Positions 59,003-64,000 of a DNA stretch of 64,000 nucleotides are shown in pieces. This DNA is from DASVTU01 sp036387415 (GTDB lineage: Bacteria > Acidobacteriota > Blastocatellia > Pyrinomonadales > Pyrinomonadaceae). The translations under genes were made by a program, and so were the position numbers. The notes below the pieces were generated by a model. The model was not told the origin of the DNA. It did not search any database and saw only the letters and a program-made list of their open reading frames with translations. The DNA is taken from positions 77,144-141,143 of the forward strand of contig DASVTU010000004.1 of assembly GCA_036387415.1 (NCBI GenBank). The letters run 5' to 3'. Positions within the stretch are counted from its first letter, which is position 1. Each line of letters opens with the position of its first letter.

Positions 59003-60406
59003 CTAAATGTGAATCGTCAGATCGTGGATGCCCTCGGCCGCCTCCATGACGGACTCGGAGACGGTCGGGTGGGCGTGGATGGTGCGGCCCAGTTCTTCGG
59101 CCGTCGATTCGAGGTGCATCGCGACGATGGCCTCGTGGATGATCTCCGTGGCGTGCGGGCCGATGATGTGGACGCCGAGGATTTCGTCGTACTTCTTGTC
59201 GGCGACGATCTTGACGAAGCCCTCCTCCTCGCCGAGGATGCGCGCCTTGCCCGAGGCGGAGAAGGGGAACTTGCCGACCTTCACGTCGTAGCCCTCCTCG
59301 CGCGCCTTCGCCTCGGTGAGTCCGACCGACGCGACCTCCGGGTCGCAGTAGGTGCACGAGGGGACTTGGCGCAGGTTCACGGGCCGCGCGTCGTGGCCCG
59401 CGATCTGCTCGACGGCGAGGATGCCCTCCTTCGAGGCGAGGTGCGCGAGCCACGGCGTCGGGATCACGTCGCCGATGGCGTAAACTCCTGGCTCGCCCGT
59501 GCGGCAGAACTCGTCCACCTGAATCGCCCCGCGCTCCACCTTGATCTGCGTGCCTTCCAGCCCCAGCCCTTCGAGGTACGGCATCCGCCCGACGGCGACG
59601 AGCAGCATCTCGGCTTCGAGCGTTACGTCGCCGCCCTTCGCGTCCTTGCCCGTAACTTTCACGCCCGCGTCCGTTCTCTCGACCCGTTCGAGCTTCGTCC
59701 CCGTGAGCGACTTGATGCCGCGCTTGCGGAAAGATTTCTCCAGCTCTTTGGAGACCTCCTCGTCTTCGAGCGGCATCAGCCGCGGCAGCAGCTCGACCAA
59801 AGTCGTCTCCGCGCCGAAGCGCGAGTAGACGGAGGCGAACTCCACGCCGACCGCGCCCGACCCCAGCACGATCAGAGACTTCGGCACTTCCTTCAACTCA
59901 AGTATGTGGTCGCTGTTGACGACCCGCTCGCCGTCCGTCTCGAAGCCCGGGATGGGCCGCACGACCGAGCCCGTCGCGATGATGATGTTCTTCGTGTTGA
60001 TCGTCTGCTTCGCGCCGTCGGCCCCCGCCACCTCCACCTTGCCGGGGAGCGCGAGCCGGGCCGTCCCCGTGAAGGTCGTCACCTGGTTCTTCTTCATCAG
60101 GTACTCGACGCCCTTCGCGTTCTTCAGGACGACCTTCTCTTTGCGCTTCTGCACGTCGGCGAAGGCGAGCTTCACTTCCGACGCCTGCACGCCGAACTCC
60201 GCCGCGTGCTGCGTCTGCTCGTAGACGTGCGCCGACATGAGCAACTGCTTCGTCGGGATGCAGCCGCGCAGGCCGCACGTCCCGCCGAGGCGCTTGTCTT
60301 TCTCGACGAGCGCCACTTTCAGGCCCAACTGCGCGCCGCGCACCGCGGCCACGTAACCGCCCGGCCCCGCGCCGATCACCGTCACGTCAAACTGTTCGCT
60401 GGACAA
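59003..60406 (-). CDS. lpdA: dihydrolipoyl dehydrogenase (E3)
   Basis: A 467-residue flavoenzyme that reoxidises dihydrolipoyl-E2 with NAD+. The FAD motif is VIGAGPGGYVAA. The redox disulfide is C44/C49 in GGTCGLRGCIPTK (a variant of the common GGTCLNVGCIPSK). An NAD motif reads VLGSGAVGVEFASVYSRFG, the second FAD motif is YAIGDV, and the catalytic pair H446/E451 lies in HAHPTVSES. The length is normal. No ATG is present; TTG 60406 has GGGAG 7 bases upstream. It is the first gene of the E3-E1-E2 operon. Confidence 0.95.
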   Translation of the reverse strand: MSSEQFDVTVIGAGPGGYVAAVRGAQLGLKVALVEKDKRLGGTCGLRGCIPTKQLLMSAHVYEQTQHAAEFGVQASEVKLAFADVQKRKEKVVLKNAKGVEYLMKKNQVTTFTGTARLALPGKVEVAGADGAKQTINTKNIIIATGSVVRPIPGFETDGERVVNSDHILELKEVPKSLIVLGSGAVGVEFASVYSRFGAETTLVELLPRLMPLEDEEVSKELEKSFRKRGIKSLTGTKLERVERTDAGVKVTGKDAKGGDVTLEAEMLLVAVGRMPYLEGLGLEGTQIKVERGAIQVDEFCRTGEPGVYAIGDVIPTPWLAHLASKEGILAVEQIAGHDARPVNLRQVPSCTYCDPEVASVGLTEAKAREEGYDVKVGKFPFSASGKARILGEEEGFVKIVADKKYDEILGVHIIGPHATEIIHEAIVAMHLESTAEELGRTIHAHPTVSESVMEAAEGIHDLTIHI

Positions 60407-60689
60407 AACTGTTCTCCCGCGTCTCGCGCGGCGCGGCGCAAACCTCGGCCGCGCGCTTCGGAATGAAATGCTTAAATTTTGTGGGTGCAGTTATCAAACG
60501 AGGATTATAATCGACGCGCACCTGTTTTCTAAAGCGGCGGCGCGCGATGGGTGCGACGCGACGCGCCGACAGAGGCCGGCCGAGAATTAACGGGAAGCGC
60601 GCGGCCAATGAAAGTTTCTTCAAGTCGGGCTTTTCAAGCCGCGGCCCCGCGCCGCCGGCCCGCGCGGCGGGAATCAAGGAGAACCCAAG

Positions 60690-61361
60690 TTGATCGGACT
60701 AATCAAGCGACGCTTCTTCCCCCTCTGCTTCGCTCTCGCGCTCCTGGCCCTCGCGGCGTCGGGCGCGTCGGCCGAGCCGCTCGTCATCACCTCAGGCACC
60801 ATCAACGCGTGCCCCTCGTGCATCGACGAGGTTTACGGCGGCACGTTTTCCGGCGGCGGCTTCACCTTCAACGGTGTGACCGAGACCTTCAGGGGCCAGC
60901 GCGGCGCGACGGCCGGCCAGACCGTCACCGCCTCCGGTACCGCCTCGTTCCAGGGCAACCTTCTGATCACCGCGGTCAGCAACGGAACCACCTACTACGT
61001 CAACCGCGACAGCCTGCTCGTCTTCACCTCCGACAGCGTCGTCGTGCCGGTCGGCGCGTCCGGCCCGACCCTGCTCATCACCGTGCCCTTCGCCCTGTCG
61101 GGCACGGTCTATCTCACCGACGACATCGCCCGGCGCAACCCGCCCGTCTTCACCTTCCAACTCGGCGGGCAGGGCCTCGCGCTGATCACGCTGGCCGACA
61201 CAGGGAGCGGCACCTACAGGGTCGCATCCATCCGCTACGACTTCGGCCCCGCGGCCGTGCCCGAACCCGCGACCGTCACGCTGCTCGGCGCGGGCCTCGC
61301 CGCCACACTCCTGCGGCGTCGTCGCCGCGGGCGCGCCGCCGGCCGTGGGGCACGAACTTGA
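60690..61361 (+). CDS. PEP-CTERM sorting-signal exported protein
   Basis: A 223-residue protein with signal peptide (FFPLCFALALLALAASGASA) and a Gly/Thr/Val-rich beta domain (about 30-185). A C-terminal PEP-CTERM signal follows: VPEPATVTLLGAGLAATLLRR and further Arg. Such proteins are cleaved by an exosortase (EpsH/XrtA) and released or anchored at the envelope, usually with exopolysaccharide; no exosortase or polysaccharide gene is in the window. The start is TTG 60690, with AAGGAG 8 bases upstream. GC is very high. It overlaps the next gene by 4 bases (TTGA). Confidence 0.88.
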   Translation: MIGLIKRRFFPLCFALALLALAASGASAEPLVITSGTINACPSCIDEVYGGTFSGGGFTFNGVTETFRGQRGATAGQTVTASGTASFQGNLLITAVSNGTTYYVNRDSLLVFTSDSVVVPVGASGPTLLITVPFALSGTVYLTDDIARRNPPVFTFQLGGQGLALITLADTGSGTYRVASIRYDFGPAAVPEPATVTLLGAGLAATLLRRRRRGRAAGRGART

Positions 61362-61729
61362 AACACTCCGCCGGCTTCTTACAACTCGTCGAAGACGCCA
61401 GACGGCGCGTCCACGAAGTCACGGTCGAGGAGGCGCGCGCGCGCCTCGCGGCCGACCCCGCGGCGCGCCTCATCGACGTGCGCGAGGACAACGAATGGCA
61501 CGCGGGCCGCGCCGCCGGCGCGCAGCACCTGGGGCGCGGCGTCATCGAGCGCGACATCGAAACCAAACACCCCGACAAAACTGCCGAACTCATCCTCTAC
61601 TGCGGCGGCGGCTACCGCTCCGCCCTCGCCTGCGACAACCTCCAACGCATGGGCTACACCAACGTCCACTCCCTCGCCGGCGGCTGGAAAGCCTGGCGCG
61701 ACGCGGGCGCGCCCGTCGAAGGTGACTAA
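61358..61729 (+). CDS. rhodanese-domain protein
   Basis: A 123-residue single-domain rhodanese (sulfurtransferase). Strand RLIDVREDNEWHAGRAAGAQHLGRG and the active-site loop YCGGGYRSALA with C82 are visible, as is the closing helix LAGGWKAWRDAG. The domain resembles GlpE/PspE-type proteins that carry sulfane sulfur. The start is TTG 61358, overlapping the PEP-CTERM stop, with GGGG about 9 bases upstream. Translational coupling to a surface-protein gene is unexpected. Its stop is immediately followed by the first integron core word (GTTAGGC). Confidence 0.85.
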   Translation: MKHSAGFLQLVEDARRRVHEVTVEEARARLAADPAARLIDVREDNEWHAGRAAGAQHLGRGVIERDIETKHPDKTAELILYCGGGYRSALACDNLQRMGYTNVHSLAGGWKAWRDAGAPVEGD

Positions 61730-61731
61730 TA

Positions 61732-61888
61732 GTTAGGCCGCCCAAGCGCGGCTTTTCACGCCCCATGGCGGAGTTAGGCCGAACGGTTCGGCTTTTCCCT
61801 CCCCATTACGGAGTTATACCGAATGGTTCGGCTTTTCACGCTCTATTACGGAGTTATGCCGAAAGGCGCGGCCTAATACTAGTTGGGC
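61732..61888 (+). repeat. 40-bp tandem repeats with integron-like core words
   Basis: Three to four copies of a 40-41-bp unit start at about 61730, 61771, 61811 and 61851. Each begins with GAGTTAGGC/GAGTTATRC, then a small hairpin (GCCGAAC...GTTCGGC in copy 2) and TTTTC. The core words are GTTAGGC (61732, 61773), GTTATAC (61813), GTTATGC (61853) and GTTGGGC (61882). GTTAGGC and GTTGGGC fit the recombination core GTTRRRY. The repeats stand exactly between the chromosomal genes and the first cassette. They could be degenerate attachment sites or a stack of terminator-like hairpins. Confidence 0.7.
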
Positions 61889-61930
61889 GGCTAATAGCCA
61901 ACAGGATGTGTGAATGTAAGGAGGAAAATT

Positions 61931-62206
61931 ATGAGCCGACAAACAGTTGATGCCGAAACAATAGAGGATTTCATTCTCAAGCGTTTTTATAGTAATCCAC
62001 CGTTCCCCGGCTTAAGGATAAAAATTAACGTGGTGAGGAGGGCAGAGCTAAGTGAGACGGGTTGTAATTGGACGGTAGACAAATTTGACGTTACCACTCC
62101 CGAACATGAGGGCTGGCTAGATGAAGCCAGTCAAGACATCGTTGTTAATAGGATGGCTAGCATCGCCGAAGAGGCGGATAAAAGGTTCAACCTTAAAGAT
62201 GAGTGA
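61931..62206 (+). CDS. cassette-encoded hypothetical protein 1
   Basis: A 91-residue soluble protein (starts MSRQTVDAETIEDFILKRF, ends EEADKRFNLKDE) with no recognised domain. AAGGAGG stands 7 bases before ATG 61931, a strong site. The DNA is poorer in GC than the chromosome to the left. An attC site follows 35 bp after the stop, so this is the first gene cassette. Confidence 0.75.
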   Translation: MSRQTVDAETIEDFILKRFYSNPPFPGLRIKINVVRRAELSETGCNWTVDKFDVTTPEHEGWLDEASQDIVVNRMASIAEEADKRFNLKDE

Positions 62207-62241
62207 AGTGGGTGTGCAGTATCATCATGGTATCGGCCGCC

Positions 62242-62351
62242 GCCCAACAACGGCATGCACCCGACCCGAGTTAGCACGCCTCTTCACGCCTCTTATCGTT
62301 AGCTTGTCCGTAGCGGAGTTGGGTGCGGGCGGGTGATGCCGGGCGTTAGGC
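62242..62351 (+). other. attC site 1
   Basis: An inverse core GCCCAAC at 62242-62248 and a core GTTAGGC at 62345-62351 enclose about 96 bases. Inner arms ACAACGGCATGCACCCG and CGGGTGATGCCGGGC are imperfectly complementary with unpaired bases, as in folded attC. The longest variant of the three, with a distinct centre. Orientation matches the gene before it. Confidence 0.88.
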
Positions 62352-62395
62352 TGCAATGTGGCCCGGAAATCGACCCTTCATAAGGAGGTAAAAAT

Positions 62396-62827
62396 ATGGC
62401 AGAGAAGATAGAGCTTCAGTATGGTTATACTGAGGGCCTTGAGGAAATCGTCGATGTTGGATTCTTTCAACAACTTCCAGAGAGAAAATTAAATGCTCCA
62501 GTCCGATTTATCCCCGGTAAAGGAATAGAATTAGCCGGCCCTGATCCTATTGAAATAGGGACTGTAATCATCTCCGGCACGGCCACAGCTACTATAGCGG
62601 GGCTGGCGACAATCATAAAATCTTGGCTGGCAAGCCGTCGGACAAGAATTGAGCTTAAGAACGAAAGGACTGGCAAAAGTTTCATCTACGAAGGGCCAAA
62701 ACTGAGTAAAAAGGCCCGTGAAATAGCTAGCGAGCTTTCGCAACTCATTGATGCAGAAGGAACAGCAGTTAGAATTCACGCAAGCAAACGAAAGCCCAAG
62801 AAAGCTATTGAGAGCAATTCTTCGTAA
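62396..62827 (+). CDS. cassette-encoded protein 2, single membrane segment
   Basis: A 143-residue protein with an N-terminal soluble part, one hydrophobic segment (IGTVIISGTATATIAGLATIIKSWL) and then a basic strand-rich domain (RRTRIELKNERTGKSFIYEGP). The order of Ala/Gly-rich helix, WL-x-R-R and short beta strands recalls EACC1-like small proteins found with bacterial conflict systems; that is a weak resemblance. AAGGAGG precedes the ATG. attC 2 starts 4 bp after the stop. Confidence 0.75.
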   Translation: MAEKIELQYGYTEGLEEIVDVGFFQQLPERKLNAPVRFIPGKGIELAGPDPIEIGTVIISGTATATIAGLATIIKSWLASRRTRIELKNERTGKSFIYEGPKLSKKAREIASELSQLIDAEGTAVRIHASKRKPKKAIESNSS

Positions 62828-62831
62828 AGCA

Positions 62832-62934
62832 GCCTAACAACGGCATGCACCCGACCGCGAATAGCGCAGCTCTCATGCGCGAGACTTGCTTCAATTCTGT
62901 GGTTCGTCGCGGCGGGTGATGCCGGGCGTTAGGC
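62832..62934 (+). other. attC site 2
   Basis: The inverse core GCCTAAC at 62832-62838 and core GTTAGGC at 62928-62934 enclose the conserved arms ACAACGGCATGCACCCG and CGGGTGATGCCGGGC. The total of 103 bases is typical of long chromosomal-type attC. It is very similar to attC 3. Confidence 0.93.
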
Positions 62935-62976
62935 CGCTGCACCCTAAATTGACAAAGTCGAGGAGGAGTCGACTAA

Positions 62977-63522
62977 ATGCCCGCAGAGCTAATCACCTCC
63001 CTGAAAGAACTTGCTGCTATAGCGCCTCTTGCGTCAGCTCTGATTTTCGCGGCATCGCTTGGGGTTGGGGTGTATCAAATTCTAAAGAACCGAGAAAATC
63101 AACGAAGAGCTACGGCGATTGCGCTTTGGGACAAGTACCTCGACAGGACGATCCAGTATCCGATATTCGCATTCCCTAAGCGTTTCGAGCAGTTCTTCGA
63201 CTTCGATAGGCAGGAAATCGACGGCAGCCCTGAAAAATTTGAACAATACGAATGGTTCGTCGCAGCTCTCATAAGAACTTCTAATGAAATATTAGGCTCT
63301 TATGACAAGCGCAAGCAGCGATACGATATGGTTAAGAGAAACATTGAATACCACAAAAGGTACATCGCATTTAAAACTTCTATCTTCTTTAAAGATTTAG
63401 GGCCCGAAGTTGAGAACATTGTTAAAAAAATCGAAGATGAGTACAAGAGAAAGATAGAAGACGAAAAGCGAGGGAGACTCCGTAACTTGAACTTGCTGAA
63501 CAAGCCGTCGAAAGTCGCATAA
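62977..63522 (+). CDS. cassette-encoded protein 3, N-terminal membrane anchor
   Basis: A 181-residue protein: one membrane helix near the N-terminus (LAAIAPLASALIFAASLGVGVYQIL), then a charged helical domain (ENQRRATAIALWDKYLDRTI, EQYEWFVAALIRTSNEIL) and a Lys/Glu-rich tail. This is like small single-pass proteins with a cytoplasmic helical bundle; family unknown. GGAGGAG lies about 9 bases before the ATG. attC 3 follows 58 bp after the stop. Confidence 0.78.
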   Translation: MPAELITSLKELAAIAPLASALIFAASLGVGVYQILKNRENQRRATAIALWDKYLDRTIQYPIFAFPKRFEQFFDFDRQEIDGSPEKFEQYEWFVAALIRTSNEILGSYDKRKQRYDMVKRNIEYHKRYIAFKTSIFFKDLGPEVENIVKKIEDEYKRKIEDEKRGRLRNLNLLNKPSKVA

Positions 63523-63580
63523 GTTTGTGAGGACGGCTTTCTGGAAGTCGCACGTGGCAAGTGTTGGGCACTCCGCGACT

Positions 63581-63682
63581 GCCTAACAACGGCATGCACC
63601 CGACCGCGAATAGTGCGGCTCTCATACACAAGACTTGCCGCTAATCACGTCTCGCCACGGCGGGTGATGCCTGGCGTTATGC
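63581..63682 (+). other. attC site 3
   Basis: The inverse core GCCTAAC at 63581-63587 and core GTTATGC at 63676-63682 enclose the conserved arms. The core differs from consensus at one position, and the same variant word occurs in the tandem repeats at 61853. 102 bases long. Confidence 0.92.
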
Positions 63683-63708
63683 CTCTTCTTTGAAGCGTGA
63701 GGATGATA

Positions 63709-64000
63709 GTGGAACAAGAAATTTCAGATGAAGCAGTGAGGCGCTTCGCGCTCGAAATAACGCGGCAGCATGTCACTTACCTGAGATATCTCAGGTCGCA
63801 GGGTCGTCATATAGACGAAAACCGCCTCGCAGAATTTGAAGAGGAGATACGGCTTGAAGAAGAAAGGCTCGGTGAATCGGAAAAGAATTTCATAGGCAAT
63901 GGCAGCGTCCATGAGTTACAACAGCTACTCGCTTTCGTTGATCTGTATACTGAAGGTAGCCCCAGTAACATCAAGGCGCTATTGCTCCGGCTGGGGCATA
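63709..64000 (+). CDS. cassette-encoded protein 4, cut by window end
   Basis: The frame is open to the end of the window (at least 97 residues). It starts at GTG 63709 with GAGG 6 bases upstream (an ATG at 63703 is also in frame). The product begins MEQEISDEAVRRFALEITRQ and is charged and helical (EFEEEIRLEEERLGESEKNF). No domain is recognised. The 3' part and its attC lie outside the window. Confidence 0.7.
   Translation, partial: MEQEISDEAVRRFALEITRQHVTYLRYLRSQGRHIDENRLAEFEEEIRLEEERLGESEKNFIGNGSVHELQQLLAFVDLYTEGSPSNIKALLLRLGH

Noticed and set aside
59009..60466. 485-codon open frame on the plus strand
   Set aside because: Antisense to lpdA, whose motifs are complete; the product is Arg/Asp/Leu-rich without domains.
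61358..61729. rhodanese as the first integron cassette
   Set aside because: A core word follows its stop, but no inverse core or attC arms precede that core, and the gene overlaps the PEP-CTERM gene with chromosomal composition.
61732..61888. possible CRISPR array
   Set aside because: The units are direct tandem copies about 40 bp long with no unique spacers and no cas genes nearby.
1..64000. tRNA, rRNA and riboswitches
   Set aside because: I looked for tRNA T-loop/anticodon patterns and known leader motifs and saw none that I could support by eye; a covariance-model scan would be needed to exclude them.

Overview
The window looks like chromosomal DNA from a GC-rich, Gram-negative heterotroph, most likely an acidobacterium of the Blastocatellia/Pyrinomonadaceae kind. 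The evidence is a VWFA-related protein of the type named for Acidobacteria (51592-52866), an OmpA-type outer-membrane protein, several M16 periplasmic proteases, a PknB-like kinase, a fused E1 alpha-beta 2-oxoacid dehydrogenase and a PEP-CTERM protein. The taxon is inferred from gene content only; there is no rRNA in the window. TTG and GTG starts with good Shine-Dalgarno (SD) sequences are common.

Layout. 1-9.3 kb: a Cys-rich exported protein cut by the window edge, ispH, small unknown proteins, a cupin, a zinc-ribbon/PDZ membrane protein, an M15-like peptidase, a second zinc-ribbon membrane protein, a DUF2085 protein and a Ser/Thr kinase. 9.6-15 kb: an overlapping M16 protease pair, a trypsin-like protease with TPRs and an exported unknown. 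15.3-19.2 kb: fused E1, a TPR protein and an acyl-CoA dehydrogenase (branched-chain 2-oxoacid/acyl-CoA oxidation). 19.7-30.6 kb: envelope and membrane functions (flippase-like protein, GT-C glycosyltransferase, 5'-nucleotidase, VWA protein, PAP2 phosphatase, SLC13 permease), an MBL-fold nuclease-like protein, a response regulator and an alpha/beta hydrolase. 30.8-36.6 kb: two hybrid histidine kinases with a lone receiver protein between them. 36.7-47.2 kb: DUF2059, a GT-C protein, a DUF4160/DUF2442 pair, a two-domain M16 protease, a GT2 glycosyltransferase, an MDR oxidoreductase and two further envelope proteins. 47.3-54.1 kb: lipA, a threonine dehydratase-like enzyme, lipB, the VWFA-related protein and the OmpA protein. 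54.6-60.4 kb: a 2-oxoacid dehydrogenase operon read leftwards (E3, E1alpha, E1beta, DUF4242, E2), whose lipoyl group would be supplied by LipB and LipA. 60.7-61.7 kb: a PEP-CTERM protein overlapping a rhodanese.

From 61.7 kb to the right edge the sequence becomes an integron-type gene-cassette array: three attC sites with inverse core and core sequences, each after one small low-GC ORF, preceded by a set of 40-bp tandem repeats that carry the same core words. No integron integrase is in the window.

The most unusual genome-wide feature is a set of intergenic hairpins at gene ends. At most loci the arms are built from degenerate 7-bp tandem repeats. The word differs between loci (GGYRAAT, AGAGGTY, GCTGTTA, GCGGAWT, GGGTTMC, AGGGATG, AAAARGG), but the architecture is the same. 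They lie between convergent genes and also inside co-directional clusters, and several supply the stop codon or last residues of the neighbouring gene.
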